64,000 bases of DNA, from NCBI RefSeq assembly GCF_021026295.1, contig NZ_JAJNDA010000003.1, positions 368,300-432,299 on the forward strand. The letters are read 5' to 3'. How positions within the stretch are numbered: the first letter of the stretch is position 1; the number at the start of each line of letters is the position of its first letter. The DNA comes from Actinomycetospora soli (GTDB lineage Bacteria > Actinomycetota > Actinomycetes > Mycobacteriales > Pseudonocardiaceae). Shown piece by piece: positions 24,196-33,163 of the stretch. The notes beneath the pieces were generated by a model. The model was not told the origin of the DNA. It made no database searches and saw only the letters and a list, made by a program, of their open reading frames with translations. Made by a program: the position numbers and the translations under genes.

Positions 24196-24870
24196 ATGAG
24201 CCGCACCGTCCTCGTCACCGGCGCCTCCCGGGGCCTCGGCACCGAGATCGCCCGCCAGTTGGCCGCCGCCGGCTGCACCGTCGTCGCCGGCACCCGCGAC
24301 CCCGCCGACGGCGAGCGGGTCGCCGCCGAACTCGGCGTGCGGTCCGTGCCCCTCGACGTCACCGACCCCACCTCGGTGACCGCCGCCGTGGACTGGATCC
24401 ACGAGCACCTCGGCCGGCTCGACGCGCTGGTGAACAACGCCGCGGTCAACTTCGACTCCGGCGCCGACCCGCTCACCGAGGACCTGGACGTGGTCGACGG
24501 GGCGTGGCGCACCAACGTGCTCGCGGTCTGGCGGCTGATCCAGGCCGCCGCGCCGTTGCTGCGCGAGGGGACCGAACCCGTCGTCGTGAACGTGACGAGC
24601 GAGCTGGGGTCGCTGGCCCGGATGCGGGCGCACTCCCCCGCGTACTCGGTGTCCAAGGCCGCGCTCAACGCAACGACGCGGGTGTTCGCCGACGCGCTCG
24701 CACCCGTCGTCGTGCAGTCGGTCTCCCCCGGCTGGACCGCGACCGACATGGGCGGCCGCGGTGGCCGCCCGGTCTCCGACGGCGCCGCGGGCATCGTCGC
24801 CGCCGTCCTGCGGCCCACGGTGCACCCGAGCGGCTCCTTCCTCGCCGACGGGCGCACCGTGCCCTGGTGA
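24196..24870 (+). CDS. Short-chain dehydrogenase/reductase
   Basis: A 224-residue NAD(P)-dependent enzyme. Cofactor loop TGASRGLGTEIARQL, NNAA motif, catalytic Ser in VNVTSELGS, and YSVSK with the Tyr-Lys pair. It is short at the C-terminus (GSFLADGRTVPW), like many small classical SDRs. The role is unknown. Divergent from the P450 with a 73-bp gap. It ends 1 bp before the convergent LysR gene. Confidence 0.9.
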   Translation: MSRTVLVTGASRGLGTEIARQLAAAGCTVVAGTRDPADGERVAAELGVRSVPLDVTDPTSVTAAVDWIHEHLGRLDALVNNAAVNFDSGADPLTEDLDVVDGAWRTNVLAVWRLIQAAAPLLREGTEPVVVNVTSELGSLARMRAHSPAYSVSKAALNATTRVFADALAPVVVQSVSPGWTATDMGGRGGRPVSDGAAGIVAAVLRPTVHPSGSFLADGRTVPW

Positions 24871-24871
24871 G

Positions 24872-25765
24872 TCACCCGGCGACGGCGCACTCCTTCGCCG
24901 CGGCCACGAAGTGCGCGACCGCAGGCGAGTGGTCGCTACGCCGGTACGCCACCTGCAGCGCGACCTGCGGGACGTCGCCGTCCAGCGGCAGGAACACCAC
25001 CCCCGGCGGACGCAGGTTCGCGTAGTAGGACGGCTGCAGCGACACCCCGAGGCCGGCGGCGACGAGCCCGAGCTGGGTCTCGATGTCGGCGCCCTCGGCG
25101 ACGATGCGCGGGCTGAACCCGTGGCCGAGGCAGTAGCTGACGATGATGTCGAAGAACGCGCGGCCCAGCGGCCGTGGCCAGAGCACGAAGTCCTCGTCGG
25201 CGAGCCGGGCCGGGTCGACGGTCGGGCCGCCGGCGAGCCGGTGGTCCGAGGGGACCGCGCACAGCAGCGGCTCGGCGACGAGGTGCTCCACCGCGACCGC
25301 CTCGGTCGGCTGCGCGGCCCGCACCAGCCCGACGTCGAGACGGTGGTCGGCGATCGCCACGAGCTGCGCGGAGGTGTCGTGCTGGCTCACCTCGAGCTGC
25401 AGGTCGGGGAACCGGGCGCGCACCGACCGCAGGATCCGCGGCGCGATCGACGCGAGCGCGGTGCCCACCGACCCGACCGTCAGCAGCCCCACCGCCCCGC
25501 GCGCCGCCTGCGTCACCAGCGACTGCGCCCGCTCGGCCTCGTAGAGCACCCGGGGCGCCGCCTCGAAGAGCACCCGGCCGGCCGCGGTGAGCTCGGTGGC
25601 GCGGCTGGACCGGTCGAACAGCGCGGCCCCGAGGCTCTTCTCCAGCGCACGGATCTGCTGCGAGAGCGCCGGCTGGCTCACGTGCAGGCGTCGGGCGGCC
25701 CGACTGAAGTGCAGCTCCGAGGCCACCGCGAGGAAGGCCCGCAGTTGTCGGAGCTCGAGGTCCAT
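24872..25765 (-). CDS. LysR-family regulator
   Basis: A 297-residue LTTR: N-terminal HTH ELHFSRAARRLHVSQPALSQ, then QIRALEKSLGAALF, and a periplasmic-binding-like effector domain. ATG 25765. It is divergent from the FAD oxidoreductase at 25939 with a 173-bp gap, the classical arrangement for LysR and its target. The effector may thus be the amine/amino acid substrate of that enzyme. No convincing T-N11-A site was fixed in the gap. Confidence 0.88.
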   Translation of the reverse strand: MDLELRQLRAFLAVASELHFSRAARRLHVSQPALSQQIRALEKSLGAALFDRSSRATELTAAGRVLFEAAPRVLYEAERAQSLVTQAARGAVGLLTVGSVGTALASIAPRILRSVRARFPDLQLEVSQHDTSAQLVAIADHRLDVGLVRAAQPTEAVAVEHLVAEPLLCAVPSDHRLAGGPTVDPARLADEDFVLWPRPLGRAFFDIIVSYCLGHGFSPRIVAEGADIETQLGLVAAGLGVSLQPSYYANLRPPGVVFLPLDGDVPQVALQVAYRRSDHSPAVAHFVAAAKECAVAG

Positions 25766-25938
25766 GGCGTCGATGGTGCACGAGGCGAACCCGACACGGC
25801 GGCGCCGACGCGGCCGCACGGATCCATAAGTCGCGCCTTCTGACATGAGTCGGGTTGCCGATCGGACGACGCCACCACCGCCCGCGGTCGGCTTGCAGGG
25901 TGGGGGTCGGCCCGTTGCACCCGACCCGGGAGCGCCGC

Positions 25939-27093
25939 ATGAGCTCCGAGTACCGCGTGATCGTCGTCGGGTGCGGTGGCCCGGGCAGCGCCGCGCTCTA
26001 CTGGGCGGCCCGCGCCGCGGGCGGGCGCGACGGGGCGGTGCTCGGACTGGAGGCCGGTCGCGCCGGTGGCCCCGACCGCAGCCTCGTGCTCGGCCGCACC
26101 CAGGCGCTGGACGTGCACGCCGCCCTCGCGCCCGCGGCGCTCGACACCTGGCACGACGTGGAGCGGGTGTCCGGACAGCAGCTCGCGGCCTCCACCGGCG
26201 AGCTCGTCGTGGCCGACCCCGGCACCCGCTCGGACGCCGTGGACGTGCTCGACGGCTACCGCGCCGTCGCCGCCCGCCACGGCACCGCACTCGAGGAGCT
26301 CGACGCGCGCGCCGTGCACGCCCGATGGCCGCAGGTCCGCCTCGCGGGTGGCGAGCGCGCGATCCACCACCGCGACGCCGGCGTGCTCGACGCCCGTCGT
26401 GCCGCCGCCGTGCACCTGGCCCTCGCGCGCGGCCAGGGCGCGCGGTACCGGGAGAACACCCCGGTGCGCGCGATCCGCCCGGCCGGCGGCCACGTCGACG
26501 TGCTCACCGACGACGCGGTCCACCGCGCCGACCAGGTCGTCGTCACCGCCGACGCCCTCGCGGCCGACCTGCTCGCCGACCTCGGCCGCCCGCTCCCGCT
26601 CGTCGCCCGCCACGAGCAGGTCACGCGCTACGCCACGGCCGACCTGCTCGACCACTCCCCCGGTCCGTTCCCCGTGGTGCGCTGGCACGGCGCGGAGGAC
26701 CTCGTGGCCTACCCGGTGCACGGCGCGATCGCGACGACGCTCGACCAGGAACTCGACGGCGCGCCCTCCTTCGAGGCGGACGCGCTGCACCGCAAGCGCC
26801 GCGAGGAGTTCCTCGCCGAGCACCTGCCGCGCTTCGGCGGCCCGGAGCTGTCCAGCACGCACGGCGCCTCCACGCTCGCCCCCGACGGCCACCTCGTCGT
26901 CGACACCGTGCCCGAGGCGCCCGCCGTGCACGTGGCGGTGGGCACCGGCCACGCGGCCGCCTACGCCTCGCTGCTGGGGCGGGTGCTCGCGGAGTTCGCG
27001 ACGGCGGGTCGCTCCCGCTTCCCGGTCGACGCCTTCACCCTCGACCGGCCCGCCCTGCTCGACGCCGACTTCGAGCGCCGCTTCGGGTTCTGA
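25939..27093 (+). CDS. FAD-dependent oxidoreductase, sarcosine oxidase/DAO family
   Basis: A 384-residue flavoenzyme of the DAO superfamily, closest in layout to monomeric sarcosine or N-methyl amino acid oxidases. The ADP-binding motif VIVVGCGGPGSAALYWAARA is at the N-terminus. The expected second-half features are present: HARWPQVRL, RHEQVTRYATADL and the C-terminal GTGHAAAYASLLGRVL. The usual covalent-FAD Cys of sarcosine oxidase is not evident (GTGHAA where others have CGGF-type loops). Target of the divergent LysR, inferred. Confidence 0.82.
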   Translation: MSSEYRVIVVGCGGPGSAALYWAARAAGGRDGAVLGLEAGRAGGPDRSLVLGRTQALDVHAALAPAALDTWHDVERVSGQQLAASTGELVVADPGTRSDAVDVLDGYRAVAARHGTALEELDARAVHARWPQVRLAGGERAIHHRDAGVLDARRAAAVHLALARGQGARYRENTPVRAIRPAGGHVDVLTDDAVHRADQVVVTADALAADLLADLGRPLPLVARHEQVTRYATADLLDHSPGPFPVVRWHGAEDLVAYPVHGAIATTLDQELDGAPSFEADALHRKRREEFLAEHLPRFGGPELSSTHGASTLAPDGHLVVDTVPEAPAVHVAVGTGHAAAYASLLGRVLAEFATAGRSRFPVDAFTLDRPALLDADFERRFGF

Positions 27094-27106
27094 CCCCGGG
27101 TTCCGG

Positions 27107-27796
27107 TCAGGACAACAGCTCGAACGTCACGCGCGGCGCCGCCGGGTCGCCCGTCATCGCGTGCACCACCTCCCGCGCCTGGTCCTCGACGGGCGCGTCG
27201 GAGAGTGCCTCGAGGTAGCGCCGGTGGCACACCAGGGAGGCCACCGCGCGCTCGACGTGCCCGGTGACGTCGACCTCGTGGCTCGGGGCCGGCGACGCCG
27301 CGACCGCCACGTGACGCACCGCGTGCGCGGGCCCGTCGTCGGGAAAGATCCAGCGGGTCCCGGCGTCGGCGACGGCGTCGATCGCCGCCCGCCCCACGGC
27401 GCGGTGGTCGGCGGAGTTCCAGCCGCCGCCCCCGGGCCAGCGCTCGTGGTGGTTCATGGTCACGACGACGTCGGGCCGGACGTCGCGGACCACGCGGGCG
27501 ATCTCGCGCCGGAGCGCGACGGACTCGACCACGGTGCCGTCCGCGTGGTCGAGGAACCGCACGTCGTGCACCCCCACCGCCGCGGCCGACGCCCGTTCCT
27601 CGGCCTCCCGGGCAGGGCCGGCCTCGGCGGGCGGCAGGGTCGCGATCCCCGCCTCCCCGCGGGTCACGAGCAGGTAGGTGACGGTGCGGCCGGCCGCGGT
27701 CCACGCGGCGATGGCGGCGGAGACGCCGTACTCGAGGTCGTCGGGGTGGGCCGCGACGGCGAGGGCGTGGGACCAGTCGTCGGGGAAGCTCTCCAT
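27107..27796 (-). CDS. PIG-L family deacetylase
   Basis: A 229-residue zinc-dependent LmbE-like hydrolase. Metal motif VAAHPDDLEYG near the N-terminus and the second site NSADHRAVG. This superfamily includes MshB and mycothiol conjugate amidase, which remove acyl groups from GlcNAc or cysteine conjugates. The substrate is uncertain. ATG 27796 is chosen because it starts directly at the conserved block. Convergent with the FAD oxidase (13-nt gap) and divergent from the amino-acid permease. Confidence 0.9.
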   Translation of the reverse strand: MESFPDDWSHALAVAAHPDDLEYGVSAAIAAWTAAGRTVTYLLVTRGEAGIATLPPAEAGPAREAEERASAAAVGVHDVRFLDHADGTVVESVALRREIARVVRDVRPDVVVTMNHHERWPGGGGWNSADHRAVGRAAIDAVADAGTRWIFPDDGPAHAVRHVAVAASPAPSHEVDVTGHVERAVASLVCHRRYLEALSDAPVEDQAREVVHAMTGDPAAPRVTFELLS

Positions 27797-27893
27797 GCCC
27801 CGGAGCCTGCACCCTGAACCACGGTCGAGGTCCAGACCGGACGTTTCGGACACGCTGCGTAACGATCTCCCTTCCCCGGGTAGTGGGTCCTCC

Positions 27894-29516
27894 ATGACCG
27901 GGACCCGTGGGACGACACGCGCGGACACGGGCCTGCGCAAGGACCTCGGGTTCTGGTCGCTGCTCGCGGCCGGCCTGGGCAGCGTGATCGGATCCGGCTG
28001 GCTGTTCTCCTCGCTGTACGCCGCGCAGGACGCGGGGCCCGCGGCGATGCTCGCGTGGGTGATCGGCGGTGCGCTGATGCTGTGCGTCGCGCTCGTGTTC
28101 GCCGAGCTGGGGATGGCCAAGCCGGAGTCCGGCGGGCTCGTCCGCTACCCGATGTACAGCCACGGCGGGCTCGCGGCCGGGATCGTCGGGTGGGCGAACT
28201 GGGTCAGCTACGTCGGCAACCCGCCCACCGAGGCGGCGGGCGTGGTGCAGTACGCGGCCGCGTACCTGCCCGGGGTGTACGAGGGGGAGCAGCTCACCGG
28301 GGCGGGCGTGGCGCTGGCGGTCGTGCTCATGGCGGGCTTCGTCGCGCTGAACTGGTTCGGCGTCCGGCTCTTCGCCCGCTCCAACACGATCATCACGGCG
28401 ATCAAGATCCTGATCCCGGTGACGACGGTGGTCCTGCTCGTCGCGAGCGGGTTCGACTCCTCGAACCTCACCGACCACGGGGGCTTCGCGCCCTACGGGT
28501 GGAGCGGGGCGCTGGGGTCGATCGCGACGGCGGGCATGGTCTTCGCCTACACCGGCTTCCGCAACGTCGTGGAGCTCTCCGGCGAGGCCCGCGACCCCCG
28601 CCGCACCGTCCCCCGGGCTCTCATCACGACGATCCTCGTGACGATCGTGCTCTACCTCGGCCTGCAGCTCGCCTTCCTCGGCGCCGTCCCCGCGCCGGCA
28701 CTGCTCGGCGGTTGGCACGGGGTGAACTTCGACTCGCCCTTCGCCGACCTCGCGATGGTCCTCGGGCTGACGTGGCTGTCCTGGACGCTGATCGCCGACT
28801 CGATGATCTCGCCGTCCGGCTCGGGGATCGTGTTCACCGCCGCGAACGCCCGCAACGTCTTCGGCCTCGCGAAGAACGGGTTCTTCCCGTCCGCCCTGAC
28901 CGCGCTGAACGCCCGTGGTGTGCCGGCGCGGGCGCTGGCGCTGAACTTCGTCGTCGGCCTGGCCTACCTGCTGCCGTTGCCGAGCTGGCACTCGATCATC
29001 TCGGTGACCGGCTCGATCGCCGCCTTCACCTTCCAGATCGGGTCGGTCTCATTGATCGCCTTCCGGCGCTCCGGGCTGACACGGCGCGACACACGGCTGC
29101 GCGGCATGACCGTCGTGGCTCCGGTCGCGTTCGTCGTCTCCTCGCTGATCATCTTCTGGGTGGCCTGGCCGAAGCTGCGCATCGCGATGGCCATCACCGT
29201 GATCGGCGTGCTCGTCTACGTGGTGGTGTGGCTGCGCTCCGGGCGCCCGGCCGGCCAGCTCGCGGGCGGCTGGTGGCTCGTGGTCTACCTGGCCGGGATC
29301 ACGCTGCTCTCCGCGCTCGGGAGCTTCGACGGCGCCGGCCTGATCCCGGCGCCGTGGGACAGCGTGGTCGTCGCGGTGTTCGCGCTGGCGATCTACGCGT
29401 GGGGCGTGCGCAGCGGGGTGGCGCACATGCTCGCCCGGCCGGAGATGGTGCGGGACCTGCGCGCGGAGGCCGACGCCGACCGCGGTGACGCCCCCGAGGT
29501 CACAGCCGCGCGCTGA
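27894..29516 (+). CDS. APC-family amino-acid permease
   Basis: A 540-residue transporter with about 12-14 membrane helices. The first helix carries the APC signature AAGLGSVIGSGWLFSS, then MAKPESGGLVRYPMY, and FAYTGFRNVVELSGEARDP. The substrate is probably an amino acid or amine. ATG 27894 opens the frame directly before the soluble N-terminus TGLRKDLGFWSLL. The last 17 nt overlap the convergent YjbR gene. Confidence 0.9.
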   Translation: MTGTRGTTRADTGLRKDLGFWSLLAAGLGSVIGSGWLFSSLYAAQDAGPAAMLAWVIGGALMLCVALVFAELGMAKPESGGLVRYPMYSHGGLAAGIVGWANWVSYVGNPPTEAAGVVQYAAAYLPGVYEGEQLTGAGVALAVVLMAGFVALNWFGVRLFARSNTIITAIKILIPVTTVVLLVASGFDSSNLTDHGGFAPYGWSGALGSIATAGMVFAYTGFRNVVELSGEARDPRRTVPRALITTILVTIVLYLGLQLAFLGAVPAPALLGGWHGVNFDSPFADLAMVLGLTWLSWTLIADSMISPSGSGIVFTAANARNVFGLAKNGFFPSALTALNARGVPARALALNFVVGLAYLLPLPSWHSIISVTGSIAAFTFQIGSVSLIAFRRSGLTRRDTRLRGMTVVAPVAFVVSSLIIFWVAWPKLRIAMAITVIGVLVYVVVWLRSGRPAGQLAGGWWLVVYLAGITLLSALGSFDGAGLIPAPWDSVVVAVFALAIYAWGVRSGVAHMLARPEMVRDLRAEADADRGDAPEVTAAR

Positions 29517-29865
29517 GGCTCGGCGGGGCGACGTGCCGGTACGCGTCGGTGACCAGCGCGCGCAGCTCGTCGTCGTCGAGGGCGTCCTCGCCGTCGAGGT
29601 CCAGCCGCAGCCCGACCCAGCCCCGGTGCCCGACGTAGGGCGGCCGGAAGAACCGGGTGGGCTCGTCGTCGATCAGCTGCGCGGCGACGCCGGGCGGGGC
29701 GGCGGCCCAGAGCGCGACGTGCGGGTCGCCGTGGTGGTGGTCGGCGAACATGACGAACGTCCTCTTCCCGCGCACGAACCAGCAGGGCGTGCCGTGGCTC
29801 GGCCGCTCGACCACCTCGGGCAGCGCGAGGCAGGCGGCCCGGACGCGCTCCAGCAGCGGCTCCAT
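29500..29865 (-). CDS. MmcQ/YjbR-family protein
   Basis: A 121-residue protein with the YjbR fold. Typical blocks are LALPEVVERPSHGTPCWFVR, GKRTFVMF and YVGHRGWVGLRLD. Some members bind DNA, but the function is unclear. ATG 29865 starts the domain and lies 5 nt after the stop of the small membrane protein at 29871, so the two are probably co-translated. The 3' end overlaps the permease gene by 17 nt. Confidence 0.85.
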   Translation of the reverse strand: MEPLLERVRAACLALPEVVERPSHGTPCWFVRGKRTFVMFADHHHGDPHVALWAAAPPGVAAQLIDDEPTRFFRPPYVGHRGWVGLRLDLDGEDALDDDELRALVTDAYRHVAPPSLSARL

Positions 29866-29870
29866 GCCCG

Positions 29871-29993
29871 CTAGAACAGCAGAGCACCCACCAGGAGCGA
29901 CAGGATGAACGCACCCAGCACCACCATGGTGACGATCTTCGTCCACGGCGCGTGGGTCGTGGTGGTGGCGCCCTCGCGCTCGTCGTCCTGCAC
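29871..29993 (-). CDS. Small single-helix membrane protein, 40 residues
   Basis: A GTG frame starts MQDDEREGATTTTHAPWTKI and ends with one hydrophobic helix, VTMVVLGAFILSLLVGALLF, then TAG. GAGGAG lies 8-9 nt before the GTG. The acidic cytoplasmic N-terminus and single C-terminal helix suggest a tail-anchored or regulatory small membrane protein. It is the first gene of a pair with yjbR (5-nt gap). Too short for most gene callers; the clean helix and start signal support it. Confidence 0.65.
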   Translation of the reverse strand: MQDDEREGATTTTHAPWTKIVTMVVLGAFILSLLVGALLF

Positions 29994-30083
29994 GGCCTGC
30001 TCCTCGACTCGCCCGTTTCGTCCGGTTCCGAGGCTACCGGGCCGTCGGACCGTTCCGCCTCCAGGTCGGCGAGTGCCGTGTGC

Positions 30084-31736
30084 CTAGCTCGCCCGACGCC
30101 GTCCCGGCTCGGCCACGGCGTGGCGGGCCGCGGCGCCGCGCGGCACCTCCACCGCGGGTGCGTCGGCGACCGCCGCGTGCCGCCCACCCGCGGGCTCGGG
30201 CACCGGGCCGCGCGGAGCGGGGGCCCACGACTCGGGGGCGGGTTCCGCGGGCACGACCCGGCCGCCGAAGGTCATGCCGCCGCCGAACGGCGCAGTCGCC
30301 TCGGTCGCGGAGGGCGCGGGGGCTTCTCGACGGCGGGTCGGTGCCGGCGGGTCCTCCGGGCGGCGGGTGGCGCGGTCCTCCGGGCGGCGCGTGGCGCGGT
30401 CCGCCCGCGCGACCGGCTCGTCCCCGCGCGTCGTGCCGGGACGCCCGGGCGGCCGCTCGGGCGTCGGCCGGCGCTCGGGAGCCGCAGGACGCTCGGGTGC
30501 GGCGGAGCGCTCGGGCGCCGCGGAGCGCTCGGGCGTCCGCTCGGTCGGCGCCGGGCGCTCGCGGTCCTCGGCCGCGGTGCGGCGCGCGTGGGCGGAGCGG
30601 CGGACGGAGGCGGCGGGCGTGGCGGTGGGCTCCCCGGCCGGGGCCTCGGCGGGGGCCGGGGCGGGGCGGGGCGCGCTCGTCGCCCGCTCGGCGGACCGTA
30701 CGGGCCCCGCGGCCGGCGTCGGGGCCGGCCGCTCCTCGCTGGGGACCTGCCGCGGCGACGGGACGACGCTGCGCGGGGCGGGCGTCGGGGTGCGGGGCAC
30801 GGCCGCAGCGCGCGACTCGTCCTCCAGCCGCCGGCCGCCGGCCCCGGCCGGCCGCGGGGTCGTCGGGGCCGGTTCGTCCGGCACGGACCGGTGGCTGCCG
30901 GTGGCGGCGCGGGCGGCCGAGCGGTGGCTCCCGGGACGGGTGGTGCCCTCGTCCCCGGCGGACCGGTCGCGGGCGTCCGGGCGGGGGCGGACACGGCCGT
31001 CGCGGATCGCGACCGTCTCCGCGGTCAGCGACGTGGCGCGGCGCTCGGCCGCGGCCACCGCACCGGGCGGCACGGCCACGGGACGGGAGGCCGAGTCGGC
31101 GAGGGCCACCGCGCGCACGGCGTGGCGGGAGGTGACCGCGACCGTGGTGGTGCGCTCCTCCGCAGCGCGCGACGGGCGCCACGAGGGGTCCGGCCGCGGA
31201 GCCGAGGCGATCCGCTCCCCCGTGGGCGTGGGCCGCGGCCGGTCCGCGGTCCGCCGCGGCGACGGGACCGGTGCGGCGACCGTGGTGGTGCGCTCCTCCG
31301 CCGTGGCGGCGGGCCGCGGCGTGAAGCTCGGCCGGACCGCGAGGGTCGGGGCGGCAGCCGGGGTGGCCACGGGATCGGTCGGCTCCCCGACCTCCGTCAC
31401 CGCCTCCGCCTCGTCGCGACGCCGCGGGCGGGCGGGCCGCACGGGCACCGGCACGAACGGCACCGGGTCGACCGGCGGGCGGGCGGCCGCAGTGACGGCC
31501 TGGCGTCGCGCCCGCGCGCGGGAGCCGACCGCGGAGGCGAGGAAGGCGAGGCCGACGACGGTCCAGAACACGACGACCGCGACCTGGTACCAGGGCGTCG
31601 GGGAGGAGAACAGCGCGACCTGCACACCGGCGGCGGCCAGCGAGACGAGCGCGAGCACCGCCGCCGTCGAGGGACGGGTGGTCAGCTGCCACACCGGCCG
31701 TCCGGGACGGGTCCGCAGACGCACTACGGAACGCAC
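30084..31736 (-). CDS. Two-helix membrane protein with long Pro/Ala/Arg-rich tail
   Basis: A 550-residue protein. Two hydrophobic helices occur within the first 75 residues (STAAVLALVSLAAAGVQVAL; YQVAVVVFWTVVGLAFLASA). About 450 residues of low-complexity tail follow, with recurrent AEERTTTVA, PERSAAPERS and TRRPEDRA units. The short terminal block FGGGMTFGGRVV may be a conserved patch. A GTG start with GAGGAGG 7 nt upstream is clear. No family is recognised. The highly basic, disordered tail may contact nucleic acid or the envelope. Confidence 0.65.
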   Translation of the reverse strand: MRSVVRLRTRPGRPVWQLTTRPSTAAVLALVSLAAAGVQVALFSSPTPWYQVAVVVFWTVVGLAFLASAVGSRARARRQAVTAAARPPVDPVPFVPVPVRPARPRRRDEAEAVTEVGEPTDPVATPAAAPTLAVRPSFTPRPAATAEERTTTVAAPVPSPRRTADRPRPTPTGERIASAPRPDPSWRPSRAAEERTTTVAVTSRHAVRAVALADSASRPVAVPPGAVAAAERRATSLTAETVAIRDGRVRPRPDARDRSAGDEGTTRPGSHRSAARAATGSHRSVPDEPAPTTPRPAGAGGRRLEDESRAAAVPRTPTPAPRSVVPSPRQVPSEERPAPTPAAGPVRSAERATSAPRPAPAPAEAPAGEPTATPAASVRRSAHARRTAAEDRERPAPTERTPERSAAPERSAAPERPAAPERRPTPERPPGRPGTTRGDEPVARADRATRRPEDRATRRPEDPPAPTRRREAPAPSATEATAPFGGGMTFGGRVVPAEPAPESWAPAPRGPVPEPAGGRHAAVADAPAVEVPRGAAARHAVAEPGRRRAS

Positions 31737-31793
31737 AGGGCGACCTCCTCGGATGTCACCCGGTCGAGTGACCCCGCCGTTATAGCACCTCGA

Positions 31794-32588
31794 TCAGCCC
31801 GTGTTCTGACAGGACGGGCACCAGAACAGGTTCCGGGCGACGTGCGTGCTCCGGACGATCTCGGTGCCGCACAGGAGGCACGGTCGGCCGTCCCGCCGGT
31901 AGACGTAGACGGATCGGTCCTGCGCGAGGTCCGCGTGCTCCGGACGGAGGGTGCGGATGGAACCGCGCTTCACCCCGTCGCGCAGGAGTTCCCCCAGGTC
32001 GTCCCACACGGCGAGGAACCGGTGGCGCCCGAGGGCCCGCCCCTCGAGCAGCGGGTCGAGCCCGTGCCGGAACAGCACCTCGGCCCGGTAGACGTTGCCG
32101 ACGCCGGCGATGACGGCCTGGTCCATGAGCAGCGTCGCGATCGGCGCGCGCGACCTCGAGACCCGCGCCCAGACCTTCTCGGGGTCCGCGTCGGGCCGCA
32201 ACGGGTCCGCGCCGAGGCGCGCGTGGAGCGCCTCCACCTCACTCTCGGTGAGGACCTCGCAGGCCGTGGCGCCCCGGAGGTCGGCGAAGTGGGTCGGCCC
32301 GACCATCCGCATCCGGACCTGCCCGCGCGGCTCCGGGACCCCGTCGTCCGGCACGGGGCTCATCGAGAACTTCCCGTAGAGCCCCAGGTGCACGTGGACG
32401 ACGAGGTCCGCCTCGTAGACGTGGAAGAGGTGCTTGCCGTGCGCGTCGACGTCGCGCAGCACGCGCCCGTCGACGAGTTCCGCACCGGCGGTGAACCGGC
32501 CCTGCGGGGACCAGACCGTGAGCGGTTTCCCGCGGAACCGGCGGCGGTGGACGTCCGCCAGCCGCCGGATCGTGTGGCCCTCAGGCAC
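31794..32588 (-). CDS. nei2: Fpg/Nei-family DNA glycosylase (Nei2-like)
   Basis: A 264-residue bifunctional DNA glycosylase/AP lyase for oxidised bases. Mature N-terminus PEGHTIRR gives catalytic Pro2 and Glu3. The H2TH region is IAGVGNVYRAEVLFRHGLDP, and the zinc finger is CLLCGTE...FWCPSC. M. tuberculosis Rv2464c is the syntenic relative, next to rpiB. The GTG start overlaps the rpiB stop by 8 nt, so the two genes are co-translated. Confidence 0.93.
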   Translation of the reverse strand: MPEGHTIRRLADVHRRRFRGKPLTVWSPQGRFTAGAELVDGRVLRDVDAHGKHLFHVYEADLVVHVHLGLYGKFSMSPVPDDGVPEPRGQVRMRMVGPTHFADLRGATACEVLTESEVEALHARLGADPLRPDADPEKVWARVSRSRAPIATLLMDQAVIAGVGNVYRAEVLFRHGLDPLLEGRALGRHRFLAVWDDLGELLRDGVKRGSIRTLRPEHADLAQDRSVYVYRRDGRPCLLCGTEIVRSTHVARNLFWCPSCQNTG

Positions 32589-33042
32589 CCGTGATGTGCC
32601 CGGTCTTCTCGTACTCGGCGAGCATGTCGATGCGGCGCTGGTGGCGGCCGCCCTCGAACTCCGTCGCGAGGAAGGTCGAGACGATCGTCGTCGCCTCCTC
32701 GGCCGTGTGCATGCGCGCGCCGACCGCGACCACCTGGGCGTCGTTGTGCCGCCGCGCGAGCTCCGCGGTCTCCGTGTCGTACGCGAGCGCCGCGCGGATC
32801 CCGGTGACCTTGTTCGCGGCGATCTGCTCGCCGTTGCCCGAGCCGCCGATGACGATGCCGAGCGACCCCGGGTCGGCGAGCACGCGCTCGCCGGTGGCGG
32901 TGCAGTAGGGCGGGTAGTCGTCGGCGGCGTCGTACTCCGCCGGCCCGACGTCGACCACCTCGTGCCCGGCGTCGGTCAACGCCGAACGCAGGTGGGCCTT
33001 GAGCTCGAAGCCGGCGTGGTCGGAGCCGATGTAGACGCGCAC
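32581..33042 (-). CDS. rpiB: Ribose-5-phosphate isomerase B
   Basis: A 153-residue pentose-phosphate enzyme converting ribose 5-phosphate and ribulose 5-phosphate. The start MRVYIGSDHAGFELKAHL, the phosphate loop GIVIGGSGNGEQIAANKVTG and the C-terminal HQRRIDMLAEYE are diagnostic. The active-site base region is GSGNGE with Ser instead of Cys, as in mycobacterial RpiB. GTG 33042 with GGGAG upstream. Co-translated with nei2. Confidence 0.96.
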   Translation of the reverse strand: MRVYIGSDHAGFELKAHLRSALTDAGHEVVDVGPAEYDAADDYPPYCTATGERVLADPGSLGIVIGGSGNGEQIAANKVTGIRAALAYDTETAELARRHNDAQVVAVGARMHTAEEATTIVSTFLATEFEGGRHQRRIDMLAEYEKTGHITGA

Positions 33043-33149
33043 GGTGGCCGAGTCTCCCAGCCCCCTACCCGTTCCCGACGGCGGGTACGGCCCGTTCGGG
33101 GGAACGTCACGACGACGACCCGTGAAACATCCCCGTGACACGACCGATC

Positions 33150-33155
33150 TAGCGT
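33150..33155 (+). promoter_or_regulatory. -10 element of a probable leaderless promoter (ligase cluster)
   Basis: TAGCGT is followed by 8 nt and ATG 33164, and no Shine-Dalgarno is present. It would drive the ligase, amidotransferase and peptidase genes. Confidence 0.5.
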
Positions 33156-33163
33156 GCTCACCC

